Part shown: positions 33,678 through 42,802 of the stretch, in pieces
Numbering within the stretch: the stretch's first letter is position 1
Layout of the letters: each line of letters begins with the position of its first letter
NCBI RefSeq assembly: GCF_012849375.1
Contig: NZ_CP051684.1
Location: 3,658,001 to 3,722,000 of the forward strand
Direction: 5' to 3'
Source: Duganella dendranthematis
GTDB lineage: Bacteria; Pseudomonadota; Gammaproteobacteria; Burkholderiales; Burkholderiaceae_D
DNA: 64,000 bases
Translations under genes and position numbers: made by a program
Notes under the pieces: model-generated
Seen by the model: the letters and a program-made list of their open reading frames with translations, nothing else
Database searches by the model: none
Told to the model about the DNA's origin: nothing

Positions 33678-34886
33678 ATGGAATATCTGATCCCGTATGG
33701 CCTTGAGTGGGCGAACCTGCTGGTGCGCTGGCTGCACATCGTCACCGGCATCGCCTGGATAGGCGCCTCGTTCTACTTTGTGTGGCTGGACAATTCGATC
33801 CGGCCGCCGGCGCCGGGATCGGATCTGGCGAAGAAGGGCGTGTCGGGCGAGTTGTGGGCGGTGCATGGCGGTGGCTTCTACAATCCGCAAAAGTACCTGG
33901 TGGCGCCGGCCGAACTGCCGAAGGAACTGCACTGGTTTAAGTGGGAGGCGTATTCCACCTGGCTGTCCGGCATTGCGCTGCTGACCATTGCCTACTACTT
34001 CAACGCCCAGGCGATGATGATCGATAGGTCGGTTGCTGACATCAGCAGCTGGCAGGCGGTCGGCATCGGCATCGGCACCCTGGTGGTCGGGTGGACGGTG
34101 TATGACCTGCTGTGTCGCTCCCCGCTGGGCAAGCGTGATTTGTGGTTCGGCGTGGTGATCTTTGTGCTGATCGTGGCGACGGCGTATGGACTGACGCATG
34201 TGCTGAGTGGACGCGCGGCGTATATTCACATTGGTGCGCTGATCGGCACCATCATGGTCGGCAATGTGCTGATGCTGATCATTCCGGGCCAGCGCAAGAT
34301 GGTTGACGCGATGTCGGCCGGCCGCACGCCGGACCCGATCCATGGGCAGAAGGCCAAACAGCGCAGCGTGCACAATAACTACTTCACGCTGCCGGTGCTG
34401 TTCATCATGATCAGCAACCATTACGCGATGACCTACCGGAACGACCGCGCGTGGCTGGTGCTTGCCTTTATTATGGCGGCCGGCGTGTTCATTCGCCACT
34501 TCTTCAACCTGCGTCACAAAGGACGCGTGGAGTGGCGTTATCCGGCGATTGGCGCGCTGTTGCTGGCTGGCGTGGCGGTGGCGATTGCGCCGTCCAAGCC
34601 GGTGGCGGTGGCGCCGGCGGCTGATCCGGCGGCGGCTTTCGCCACGGTGCAGGCGGTGGTGGCGCAGCGCTGCGTGGCGTGCCATTCAGCGCATCCAACG
34701 CAGGCCGGCTTTGCGGCCGCACCGCTGGGCGTGGCGTTTGATAACGCCGCCGAGATTCATCAGAACGCGGAAAAAATCTACAAACAGGTCGTGCAGACCA
34801 AGGCGATGCCGCTGGCTAACCTGACCAATATGACGGACGCGGAACGGACGCAGATCGCGGCCTGGTACGAGTCCGGTGCAAAATGA
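33678..34886 (+). CDS. puuD: Membrane urate hydroxylase PuuD with C-terminal cytochrome c domain
   Basis: PuuD oxidises urate to 5-hydroxyisourate at the inner membrane, passing electrons through its haem domain rather than to O2 as uricase does. The 402-residue protein has about eight hydrophobic helices (about 15-310). Typical segments are LLVRWLHIVTGIAWIGASFYFVWLDN near the start, LHWFKWEAYSTWLSG and FTLPVLFIMISNHYAMTY. A short periplasmic c-type cytochrome domain starts after an Ala/Pro linker, with haem motif CVACHSAHPT (about 335) and the distal methionine probably in TKAMPLANLTNMT. The product goes through HIU hydrolase (not seen here) to UraD. Confidence 0.94.
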   Translation: MEYLIPYGLEWANLLVRWLHIVTGIAWIGASFYFVWLDNSIRPPAPGSDLAKKGVSGELWAVHGGGFYNPQKYLVAPAELPKELHWFKWEAYSTWLSGIALLTIAYYFNAQAMMIDRSVADISSWQAVGIGIGTLVVGWTVYDLLCRSPLGKRDLWFGVVIFVLIVATAYGLTHVLSGRAAYIHIGALIGTIMVGNVLMLIIPGQRKMVDAMSAGRTPDPIHGQKAKQRSVHNNYFTLPVLFIMISNHYAMTYRNDRAWLVLAFIMAAGVFIRHFFNLRHKGRVEWRYPAIGALLLAGVAVAIAPSKPVAVAPAADPAAAFATVQAVVAQRCVACHSAHPTQAGFAAAPLGVAFDNAAEIHQNAEKIYKQVVQTKAMPLANLTNMTDAERTQIAAWYESGAK

Positions 34887-34897
34887 AGGAACAAGCA

Positions 34898-36127
34898 ATG
34901 AACAAGCAAAAGCTGGCCGAATGGATCGACGCCCACTTTGACGAGGAAGTCGGCGTGCTGCAACAACTGCTGCGCGTGCCGACCGATACGCCGCCCGGTA
35001 ACAATGCGCCGCACGCGGAGATGGTGGCGGATCTGGTCAAGGCCTATGGCTGGACGGCCGAGAAGCACGTGGTGCCGGAACAGGCGGTCCACGATTACGG
35101 CATGCAGAGCATCACCAATTTGATCGTGCGCCGCCCATACGCGGCGGGCGGACCGACCGTGGCGCTGAATGCGCATGGCGACGTGGTGCCGCCGGGCGAT
35201 AACTGGACCTATCCGCCGTATGGCGGCGTGGTGGAAGATGGCTTTATCTACGGCCGCGCGGCGGCGGTGTCCAAGTGCGACTTCGCGACCTACATCTTTG
35301 CGGTGCGCGCGCTGGAAGCGCTGGGCGTGCCGCTCAAGGGTGGGCTGGAACTGCACTTCACCTACGACGAAGAATTCGGCGGCCTGCTGGGGCCAGGCTG
35401 GCTGCTGGAGCAGAAACTGACCAAGCCGGATTATGTGATCGCGGCGGGCTTTAGCTACAACATCGTCACCGCGCACAACGCCTGTCTGCAACTGGAGGTG
35501 ACGGTGCACGGCAAGTCGGGCCACGGTGCGATGCCGGAGACCGGGCACGATGCCTTGCAGGCGGCCACGCGCGTGCTGAACGCGATCTACGACCAGCTGC
35601 CGGAGCTGAAGAAGATCAAGTCCAAGATCGCCGGCATCGACTCGCCGACCATGCTGGTGGGCCGCATCGACGGCGGCACCAACACCAACGTGGTGCCGGG
35701 CAAAGTGGTGCTGAAGATGGACCGCCGCATGATCCCGGAAGAAGATCCGGTGGCGGTGGAAGCGCAGGTGCGCGCGCTGATCGAGGAAGCGGTGCAGGGC
35801 GTGCCCGGCATCACGCTGGAGATCAAGCGCCTGCTGCTGTCGCATGCGCTGCGCGAGCTGTCGGGCACGGAGAAGCTGGTGGCCAGCATCCAGCAGAATG
35901 CCGAGACCTTCATCGGCGAGAAAATCCCGGCGCAAGGCACGCCGCTGTACGCCGACGCACGCCTGTACGGTGAGCACGGCATCCCCGCCGTGCTATACGG
36001 CGCCGGTCCGCGCTCCGTCCCCGAATCCAACGCCAAGAAGGCGGACGAGCGCCTCAATCTGGAAGACCTGCGCAAGGCCACCAAGGTGGTCGCCGCCACG
36101 CTGTTCGACTTCCTGGCCGCTACCTGA
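34898..36127 (+). CDS. M20-family metallopeptidase-like hydrolase, substrate unknown
   Basis: A 409-residue ArgE/DapE/carboxypeptidase-type zinc hydrolase. Metal ligands are seen in VALNAHGDVVPPGDNW, the bridging-aspartate region GRAAAVSKCDFATYIFA, FTYDEEFGGLLGPGWLL and the C-terminal YGEHGIPAVLYGAGP. The dimerisation-domain histidine is in VHGKSGHGAMPETGHDAL. The bridging segment reads AAAVSKCD rather than the common G.G..DMK. I prefer the ATG at 34898 (AAGGA seven bases upstream) to the one at 34883 that overlaps the puuD stop. It is co-transcribed with puuD, so a ureide or formyl/carbamoyl intermediate of purine breakdown is possible, but nothing in the sequence proves it. Confidence 0.82.
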   Translation: MNKQKLAEWIDAHFDEEVGVLQQLLRVPTDTPPGNNAPHAEMVADLVKAYGWTAEKHVVPEQAVHDYGMQSITNLIVRRPYAAGGPTVALNAHGDVVPPGDNWTYPPYGGVVEDGFIYGRAAAVSKCDFATYIFAVRALEALGVPLKGGLELHFTYDEEFGGLLGPGWLLEQKLTKPDYVIAAGFSYNIVTAHNACLQLEVTVHGKSGHGAMPETGHDALQAATRVLNAIYDQLPELKKIKSKIAGIDSPTMLVGRIDGGTNTNVVPGKVVLKMDRRMIPEEDPVAVEAQVRALIEEAVQGVPGITLEIKRLLLSHALRELSGTEKLVASIQQNAETFIGEKIPAQGTPLYADARLYGEHGIPAVLYGAGPRSVPESNAKKADERLNLEDLRKATKVVAATLFDFLAAT

Positions 36128-36836
36128 CGAAATATTTGCGGTGTAGTTCTTCTTTCACGCCTTGCGCTTTCAGGCGGCGGGCGGCGGCGTTGATGCCGGC
36201 AACCAGCGCGCGCTGGTCGGCGCCGATGTAGATGTATAGTCTCAGTTCTTCCAGCGGTTTGCCGGTGCCGCCCTGCGACAGCATGGCGCGCGAGGCGGCA
36301 CTCAGGCTGCCGTCATCGTAGACGCAGGCCTGGTCGCGGCCCTTGATCACCATTTCCAGGCAGGCCGGCACGTTTTGCACGTCGTGCGGCCGCAGGCGCG
36401 GTTGCAGCGCTTCCAACCTGGTCTGGTAGATGTAGATGCCGCGCTTGTAGCTGACGCTGCGTGCGCTGGCGGCTAGCTGTTCCCAGCTGTCGATGACCGG
36501 CTGGCCTCTTGGCGTGAAGACATATGTGTGTGTCTGCACAAACGGCTCGTCGATCCGCAGGTATTGTGGATGCTTGTGGCCATATTCCTTGACCCGACCC
36601 ATTTCTCCGGCGAGGCTGCCGTCGCCCAGCATGGCTTCGCTGCGCCGACCGGGCAGGCTTTGCAGCGCGCAGCGCTGGTGGACTTCTGCGCACAGCCGTT
36701 GCAGGTAATCGCTCGCGTATGCGAAGACGACCGTCTCGCTTTCATGCGTGGTGCCGAAGATGAGCGTGTCCGGCCCCTGCGCGGCGGCGCTGGCGGCGAG
36801 CGTGGTGGTCAGGAGTGCGGACCAACGGCGGGGCAT
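36120..36836 (-). CDS. Periplasmic solute-binding protein (SBP family 3-like)
   Basis: A 238-residue exported protein. The N-terminus MPRRWSALLTTTLAASAAAQ is a signal peptide. The mature part has the family-3 solute-binding pattern in diverged form: YLQRLCAEVHQRCALQSLPG, EPFVQTHTYVFTPRGQP, a hinge near VSYKRGIYIYQTRLEALQPRL and the C-terminal INAAARRLKAQGVKEELHRKYFV. No ABC permease or ATPase genes are near, so it may act as an orphan sensor-type or amino-acid-binding protein. It converges on the M20 gene with eight bases of overlap. Confidence 0.75.
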   Translation of the reverse strand: MPRRWSALLTTTLAASAAAQGPDTLIFGTTHESETVVFAYASDYLQRLCAEVHQRCALQSLPGRRSEAMLGDGSLAGEMGRVKEYGHKHPQYLRIDEPFVQTHTYVFTPRGQPVIDSWEQLAASARSVSYKRGIYIYQTRLEALQPRLRPHDVQNVPACLEMVIKGRDQACVYDDGSLSAASRAMLSQGGTGKPLEELRLYIYIGADQRALVAGINAAARRLKAQGVKEELHRKYFVR

Positions 36837-36929
36837 GGGGTATCCGTTATTTTTATCGGCGTGGCAGGCTATCATAGCTGATCGGGCTTTGCCGTATGAT
36901 ATGAGCATTATTGACTGAGCAGCTATCCT

Positions 36930-38198
36930 GTGCACCGATACGATTTAATCAGTTGTCACGATTGCGGCGTGCTGCACATGCGCCGCCCGGTACGCCCGCG
37001 CGAGAAGGCGCGCTGCGTGCGTTGCCGGTCGGTCCTGTATCGCGGCATCTATTCGGACGCCAGCCGCATGGCGGCCATCACCATGGGCGCGGTGTTCACT
37101 TTTCTGATTGCGCAGTTCTTCCCGATCGTTCAACTCGACGTCGGCGGTTACAGCACCAGCGCCACGCTGCTGGGCGCGATCCGCGTGTTGTGGACCGAGC
37201 ATATGGAACTGGTGGCGGCAGTGGTGTTTCTGTTTACGATGGTGCTGCCGGCGGTGGAACTGGGCTCTTTGCTGTATGTGACGCTGTCCTTGCGCAAGGG
37301 CCGGCGGCCGCCCGGTTTCGATCATCTGCTGCGCGCGGTGGGCCTGGCGCGACGCTGGGGCATGACCGAGGTGCTGATGATCGGCATCCTGATCACCATC
37401 GTCAAGATGACCAGTCTGGCCGAGGTAATTGTGCAGCCGGGCGTGTTCGCTTTCGGCGCGCTGACGCTGATGCTGGCGATCGTGGTGTCGTTCGATCCCA
37501 AGATTTTGTGGAATATCGGCGAGCATTTGCCCGGCCCGCGCCGGGTGGCGCAGAAGACGTTTCACTACGCGGCGCTGACCAAGGGCGCGCCGCTGCTGGC
37601 CTGCCATGCCTGCGGTCTGGTGGAGTCGCTGAAGTACACGGTGCGGCACCAGTATTGTGCGCGTTGCGGCGCGCGCCTGCATCGGCGCCATCCGGATAGC
37701 GTCGGCCGCACCTGGGCGTTTTTGCTGGCCGCGGCGATTCTGTACATTCCGGCCAATCTGCTGCCGGTGATGTATACCCATTCGCTGTTCGGCAAGGAGG
37801 ACGACACCATCATCAGCGGCGTGGTCTACTTCTGGACCAGCGGTTCGCCGGCGCTGGCGGTGATTATTTTTATCGCCAGTATTGTGGTGCCGGTGCTGAA
37901 GCTGGCCGCGCTGGCGCTGCTGGCGTGGACCACGCAGCGGCGCTCGCGCTGGCAGCCGTTGCAGCGCACGGCGTTGTATCGCGTCGTCGAGTTTGTGGGG
38001 CGCTGGTCGATGCTGGATATTTTCGTCATTACGCTGACGGTGGCGCTGGTGCGCTTCCAGTCGCTGGCGGTGATCACGGCCGGTCCCGGTGCGCTGGCGT
38101 TTTGCGCGGTGGTGGTGCTGACCATGATCGCGTCCATGCAGTTCGATCCCCGCCTGATCTGGGATCCTATCGATACACACGGAGAGAAGCATGTCTGA
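36930..38198 (+). CDS. pqiA: Paraquat-inducible protein A, inner-membrane
   Basis: PqiA is the inner-membrane partner of the PqiB MCE protein in a lipid-transport and envelope-integrity system. The 422-residue protein is a tandem repeat of a zinc-ribbon-like cysteine motif (CHDCG ... CVRC at about 9-32; CHACG ... CARCG at about 223-246), each followed by four membrane helices. The first of them follow the ISCHDCG start (AAITMGAVFTFLIAQFFPIV); the second set includes FLLAAAILYIPANLLPVM. FVGRWSMLDIFVITL is diagnostic. The start is a GTG with only a weak ribosome binding site. It overlaps pqiB by eight bases. Confidence 0.94.
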   Translation: MHRYDLISCHDCGVLHMRRPVRPREKARCVRCRSVLYRGIYSDASRMAAITMGAVFTFLIAQFFPIVQLDVGGYSTSATLLGAIRVLWTEHMELVAAVVFLFTMVLPAVELGSLLYVTLSLRKGRRPPGFDHLLRAVGLARRWGMTEVLMIGILITIVKMTSLAEVIVQPGVFAFGALTLMLAIVVSFDPKILWNIGEHLPGPRRVAQKTFHYAALTKGAPLLACHACGLVESLKYTVRHQYCARCGARLHRRHPDSVGRTWAFLLAAAILYIPANLLPVMYTHSLFGKEDDTIISGVVYFWTSGSPALAVIIFIASIVVPVLKLAALALLAWTTQRRSRWQPLQRTALYRVVEFVGRWSMLDIFVITLTVALVRFQSLAVITAGPGALAFCAVVVLTMIASMQFDPRLIWDPIDTHGEKHV

Positions 38199-39810
38199 TA
38201 ACGAGAACGGCCAGCCGCCGTTGCCCGAGCCTGAAGTGGAGAAGCCTAGCCGCATGCCGTCGCTGGTCTGGCTGATTCCCCTGCTGGCGGCGATCATCGG
38301 TGTGATGCTGGTGGTGCGCATGGTGATCGATCAGGGGCCGACAGTGACGGTCAGCTTCCGCAGCGCCGACGGGCTGGAGCCGGGCAAGACCAAGGTCAAA
38401 TACAAGGACGTCGATATCGGTTTGGTCAAGACGATTAAGCTGGACGGCGATCTGTCCAAGGTGCTGGTGACGATCGACATGACCAAGGAGGCCAAACGCT
38501 TTACTGCGTCCGATACGCGCTTCTGGGTGGTCAAGCCGCGCATTGGCGCCAGCGGCGTGACGGGTTTGAATACGCTGTTGTCCGGTTCCTATATCGGCGT
38601 CGATGCCGGCAAGTCGGAAGAAACCACGCACGAGTTCACGGGGCTCGAGAAGCCGCCGCAGGTAACGCGCGACGAGAAGGGGACGTCGTTCGTGCTGCAC
38701 GGCGAGTCGCTCGGTTCCATCGATGTCGGTTCGCCGATTTTCTATCGCCGCATCCAGGTCGGGCAGGTGACCGGCTTCGATCTCGATGAGAAGGGACGCG
38801 GCGTCAAGATGTCCGTGTTTATCGCCGCGCCGTACGATCAATATGTGGGCAAGAACTCGCGCTGGTGGCATGCCAGCGGGGTCGATGTGCGGCTCGATTC
38901 TTCGGGCTTCAAGGTCAACACGCAGTCGCTGGCGGCGCTGCTGGTGGGCGGCATTGCGTTCGAGTCGGTCAACGGCCAGAAGCCGTCGGCCGCGGCGCCG
39001 GGCGGCAGCGAGTTTCTGCTGGCGGCCGACCAGGCCAGCGCGCTGCGCGAGCCGGATGGCGTGGCGGTGACCACGGTGCTGTACTTCGACCAGTCGCTGC
39101 GCGGCTTGTCGGCCGGCGCTTCGGTGGACTTCCGCGGCATTGTGCTGGGCGAGGTGCGTTCGGTGGGCGTGGAGTTCGACCCGGTGAAGAAGAGCTTCCG
39201 CATGCCGGTGACGGTGGATATGTATCCGGCGCGGCTGGGCCGCAGCTTCGCCCAGACGGTCGGCACCAACGAGGACCGTTCGGCCGGCACGCAGGTGCTG
39301 GAGCGGATGGTGGCGCGCGGCCTGCGCGGCCAGCTGCGCACCGGGAATCTGCTGACCGGCCAGTTGTATGTGGCGCTGGACTTCTTCCCCAACGCGGCGC
39401 CGGCCAAGATCGACACCACCCAGGAGGTGGTGGAGCTGCCGACCGTGCCTAACAGCCTGGATGAGTTGCAGACGCAGGTTTCCAGCATCGCGCGCAAGCT
39501 GGATAAGGTGCCGTTCGAGGAGATCGGCAAGAACCTGCGCGATACGCTGAAGAGTGCCGATGTGCTGATGAAGCGTCTGGATGCGCAGGTGGTGCCGGAG
39601 TTGAAGGACACGCTGGCGGCGGCGCGCAAGACCTTCCACCAGGCCGACGAGCTGCTGCAGAAGGATTCGCCGGCGCAGTCGGACTTGCGGGAGGCGTTGC
39701 AGCAGGTGACGCAGACGATGCAGTCGCTCGATGCGCTGGCCGATTATCTGGAACGGCATCCGGAGGCGCTGATACGCGGTAAGGTCGATAAAAAAGGAGA
39801 TCAGAAATGA
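38191..39810 (+). CDS. pqiB: Paraquat-inducible protein B, MCE-domain protein
   Basis: PqiB is anchored in the inner membrane by one helix (about 28-47; PSLVWLIPLLAAIIGVMLVV) and carries three MCE domains in the periplasm that form a tunnel for lipids. The repeats begin with VTVSFRSADGLEPGKTKVKYKDVDIG, then TSFVLHGESLGSIDVGSPIFYRR, then VLYFDQSLRGLSAGASVDFRG. A C-terminal alpha-helical segment (about 435-530, EVVELPTVPNSLDELQ on) is probably coiled coil. The 539-residue length matches E. coli PqiB. GGAGAG precedes the ATG. The stop overlaps pqiC by four bases. Confidence 0.95.
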   Translation: MSDNENGQPPLPEPEVEKPSRMPSLVWLIPLLAAIIGVMLVVRMVIDQGPTVTVSFRSADGLEPGKTKVKYKDVDIGLVKTIKLDGDLSKVLVTIDMTKEAKRFTASDTRFWVVKPRIGASGVTGLNTLLSGSYIGVDAGKSEETTHEFTGLEKPPQVTRDEKGTSFVLHGESLGSIDVGSPIFYRRIQVGQVTGFDLDEKGRGVKMSVFIAAPYDQYVGKNSRWWHASGVDVRLDSSGFKVNTQSLAALLVGGIAFESVNGQKPSAAAPGGSEFLLAADQASALREPDGVAVTTVLYFDQSLRGLSAGASVDFRGIVLGEVRSVGVEFDPVKKSFRMPVTVDMYPARLGRSFAQTVGTNEDRSAGTQVLERMVARGLRGQLRTGNLLTGQLYVALDFFPNAAPAKIDTTQEVVELPTVPNSLDELQTQVSSIARKLDKVPFEEIGKNLRDTLKSADVLMKRLDAQVVPELKDTLAAARKTFHQADELLQKDSPAQSDLREALQQVTQTMQSLDALADYLERHPEALIRGKVDKKGDQK

Positions 39811-40403
39811 TGCGTGTATTTGGCCCGGTGATGGTTGCGGTGCTGGTGCTGGGCGGCTGCGCGAGTTCGCCGCCGGAGCACTTCTACAGTTTGAGCAATG
39901 GGCTGGGCATGGCGCAGGCGCCGGCGGCGCGCGCGGCGTATTACATCGAGATGCCGGCGGTGACGGTGCCGAAGCAGCTGACGCGCAACCAGCTGCTGGT
40001 GACCACCGGCGAGGGGCGGATGGACTTGCTGGAGCAGGAGCGCTGGTCGGCGCCGCCGGCGGCGGAGATTGGCCAGGCCCTGTCGCTGGCGGTGTCGGGC
40101 GAGTTGGGCACCATCGATGCGTTCCGCACGCCGGTGCCGGAGCAGGCGACGGTGTACCGCATCAGCACCAATGTGCAGCGCTTTGAATCGGCGCCGGGGC
40201 GGTATGCGCTGATCGACGCGGTGTGGAGCGTGCGGCAGGTGGGCAGCACGCAGGTGCTGACTTGCCGCAGCGTGGCGCGGGAGACGGTCGGCGCCGGCTA
40301 TGACGCGCTGGTGGCCGGCCATCGCCGCGCGGTGGCTCGCATCGGCAGCGACATCGCCAAGGCCGTGCGGGCGCTGGCCGCCGGCGATAAATCTGGCTGC
40401 TGA
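39807..40403 (+). CDS. pqiC: Outer-membrane lipoprotein PqiC
   Basis: A 198-residue lipoprotein of the ABC-type-transport-auxiliary/PqiC family. The signal peptide ends in the lipobox VLGGC (Cys at about 18), followed by ASSPPEHFYSLS, the conserved start of the mature domain. VTVPKQLTRNQLLV is likewise typical. PqiC is thought to link the PqiB tunnel to the outer membrane. AAAGGAGA precedes the start. It overlaps pqiB by four bases and ends the pqiABC operon. Confidence 0.92.
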   Translation: MMRVFGPVMVAVLVLGGCASSPPEHFYSLSNGLGMAQAPAARAAYYIEMPAVTVPKQLTRNQLLVTTGEGRMDLLEQERWSAPPAAEIGQALSLAVSGELGTIDAFRTPVPEQATVYRISTNVQRFESAPGRYALIDAVWSVRQVGSTQVLTCRSVARETVGAGYDALVAGHRRAVARIGSDIAKAVRALAAGDKSGC

Positions 40404-40412
40404 AGGTCGCTG

Positions 40413-40988
40413 CTAGGACGGTATCAAGCCAGCCGCTACATAGCCTGCGATCAGTTGATCATAGACTGCGATGTCACATCGGCTGCGGGCGATCAGCTGC
40501 GCGCCTGCGACGGCGGCAAAAATGGCTTGGGCGCGGATGTCGGATTGATCGCTCGGGACGCTGTCAGCGGCGAGTAGCACTTGTGTCAACCAGGCGATGT
40601 TCACCTCGGCGAATTTGCGTACTTCGAGCTTGATCGGATCGGGAAGATCGTCCGTTTCCGCCGCCATGAAACTGCACAGGCAGATGCGATTGTCGCGGTC
40701 GAGGGCTTTGCGAAAAGTGTCCGGATACCGGCGCAGCCATGCCAGCGGGTCGCCCACCTCTTCGCGTATCGCCTGCAGCGCGGCTTCCGAGTCTTCCCAG
40801 TAGCGCCTGGCGACTGCAGCCCCGAGATCGGCCTTGCTGGCGAAATGGTGGTACACGCTGGCGGCCTTGATGCCGACGGCGCTGGCCAGGTCACGAATGT
40901 TCAGGCCGTTATAGCCATGCGCCTGCGCCATCCTGGTTGCTTCCATCAGGATCTTTTCCCGCGAATTTGCTTCCGCTTCAATCTTCAC
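40413..40988 (-). CDS. TetR-family regulator of the adjacent GST gene
   Basis: A 191-residue TetR protein. The HTH (about 15-58) contains ILMEATRMAQAHGYNGLNIRDLASAVGI and KAASVYHHFASKADL. The C-terminal domain includes NRICLCSFMAAETDDLP, characteristic of the set that resembles TetR_C regulators of reactive-electrophile genes (a cysteine pair in CLCSF is notable). I place the start at the GTG at 40988, six bases after a GGAG. An earlier in-frame ATG at 41090 would run across the operator. It diverges from the glutathione S-transferase gene; a clear palindrome lies between them (41045-41066). Confidence 0.85.
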   Translation of the reverse strand: MKIEAEANSREKILMEATRMAQAHGYNGLNIRDLASAVGIKAASVYHHFASKADLGAAVARRYWEDSEAALQAIREEVGDPLAWLRRYPDTFRKALDRDNRICLCSFMAAETDDLPDPIKLEVRKFAEVNIAWLTQVLLAADSVPSDQSDIRAQAIFAAVAGAQLIARSRCDIAVYDQLIAGYVAAGLIPS

Positions 40989-41044
40989 TGTCACTCCAGC
41001 CGCTAAAAAGTGTTGACACCGCGCAGTATAACGCACTATCGTTA

Positions 41045-41066
41045 ACCTACCAAACGTTAGGTAGGT
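41045..41066. promoter_or_regulatory. TetR-type operator between tetR and GST genes
   Basis: A 22-base near-perfect palindrome: outer arms ACCTACC and GGTAGGT around the core A-AACGTT-A, with only the A/A pair beside AACGTT failing to match. It lies 57 bases before the tetR start and 44 before the GST start, downstream of a TTGACA (41013-41018), so bound repressor could shut both genes. Confidence 0.75.
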
Positions 41067-41109
41067 AATGCGGGACGACGTTTTAATCAATTTTTATTCA
41101 GGAGTAATC

Positions 41110-41759
41110 ATGACTTCGATGACGGTGTACGATTTTCCGGTCGGCCCCTATCCGACGCGCGTGCGGATTGCCATTGCAGAGAAGAAGCTGCAAGCGCAAG
41201 TCCGGTTCAAGATGGTCGATTTATACAAGGGCGAGCACAAGACGCCCGAGTTTATCGCGCAAAAGAATTACTCGGGAACGCTGCCCGTGCTGGAACTTGA
41301 CGATGGGACGCTGATTGCCGAATGCACCGCCATCACGCAATATCTTGATACGCTCGATGGTGCGCCCAGCCTTACCGGCACGACGCCGCTGCAGCAGGGG
41401 ATGATTCACATGATGAGCAAGCGCGCCGAAATCGAATTGCTGGACGCGATCAGTGTGTATTTTCACCATGGCACACCAGGCCTGGGGCCGTCGGTGGAGC
41501 TGTACCAGAATCCGGAATGGGGATTCCGTCAGCGTGACAAGGCGATCCGGGCATGCATTACTTCGATACCGTGCTACAGCGCCAACCGTTCATCGCGGGT
41601 GCGGAATTCTCGATGGCCGATATCACGGTGATCGGCGGCCTGGTGTTCGCTGCCATTGTCGAACTGGAGATTCCCGCTGAGTGCCGCGCCTTGCGGGCCT
41701 GGTATGAACGGATGAAGCAACGCGACAGCGTGATCGTCCAGCCGGCCTTTTCCAGCTAA
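41110..41759 (+). pseudogene. Glutathione S-transferase family gene, apparent -1 frameshift
   Basis: The first frame runs from ATG 41110 (AGGAGTAATC upstream) with a GST N-terminal thioredoxin-like domain (VYDFPVGPYPTRVRIAIAEKK, SGTLPVLELDDGTLIAECTAI). It loses homology after RQRDKAIR near 41548 and stops at 41631. From 41553 another frame continues the GST C-terminal domain (MHYFDTVLQRQPFIAGAEFSMADITVIGG) to a stop at 41759. Adding one G to the GGG at 41549-41551 would rejoin both into a 216-residue protein of normal GST length. Either a sequence error or a very recent mutation. Probably detoxifies electrophiles under the TetR next door. Confidence 0.85.
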
Positions 41760-42708
41760 ACGGCTGGGACGCCACCGGCGGCGACGGCCATGCAGGCCTG
41801 TGGATTGATGCACAGCGTCGCTTCGAAATGCGCGCGCAGTGCCTGCACTTTCGGCGTGTGTTCGCGGCTGCGCTGCCACAGGATGTGCAGCGGCAGGCCC
41901 TGGGTGGTCAGCTGCGGCAGGATGTTGACCAGGCTGCCGTCGCGGATTTGCTGGTCCACCAGCCAGGTGGGCAGTTGGGCCAGTCCCAGTCCTGCGACCA
42001 CGGCGGCCACTTGCGATTCGGCCTGGCCGAACACCATGCGGCCGTTGATGTGCTGGCGCGCCAGCGGGGCGGCGCCTTCCTGGATGCGCCACGGTTGCGT
42101 GCTGCCGTCGGCGCGGCCGTACAGGATGGCGTCGTAGGCCGGCAGGTCGGCCGCGCGCTGCGGCGCGCCGTGGCGGGCGATGAAGGCCGGGGCGGCGCAG
42201 AAGATCAGTTGTTCGTTGCCAAGGTGGCGGTAGCCCACCGCCGCCGGCCAGGCGTCGTCGCCGCCGATGCGCACCACCAGGTCCATGCCGTCTTCGATGA
42301 CGTCGACAAAGCGATCGGTGTAGGTGATGTGCGGCGTGATGTGCGGGTAGCGGGCGGCAAATTCCAGCAGCGGCGCCAGCACGTTCATGCGGCCGAAGGT
42401 GGCCGGCAGGTCGATGCGCAACCGGCCGCCGGCAGGATGTCCTGATCCGACAGCGCGCGTTCGGCCAGCGCCAGTTCATCGAGCATGCGCACGCACGAGG
42501 CGTAGAAGGTGGCGCCGGCATCGGTCAGTGTCAGCTGGCGCGCGCTGCGGTCGAACAGCTGTTTGTGCAGCCGGTCTTCCAGCCGGGCGATGGCTTTGCC
42601 GACCGCGGAGTTGGTCAGGTGCAGGCGGGTGGCGGCGGCGGTGAAGCTGCCGGCGTCGGCAACGGCGACGAAGGTTTCAAGGCCCTTCAGGCGTTCTGTG
42701 GCGCTCAT
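41756..42708 (-). pseudogene. LysR-family regulator gene, apparent -1 frameshift
   Basis: The N-terminal part (from ATG 42708) is a normal LysR HTH: LKGLETFVAVADAGSFTAAATRLHLTNSAVGKAIARLEDRL. The frame then breaks after ALSDQDILPA, just at the start of the effector domain. The rest lies in another frame from about 42425 to 41756 (RIDLPATFGRMNVLAPLLEFA ... LGLAQLPTWLVDQQI). One extra C at 42426-42427 (G on the coding strand) would restore a protein of about 317 residues, the usual LysR size. The stop overlaps the GST stop by four bases. It diverges from an MFS gene that it probably regulated. Confidence 0.85.
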
Positions 42709-42802
42709 GGAATTTTTTTCTATGGTTTGCTGGAATAAGCATCCAACATGGGAAATTTTTTCTTGTCTATGATGTCCGGTGTTTTTTACCGGGTCAAGCT
42801 CC

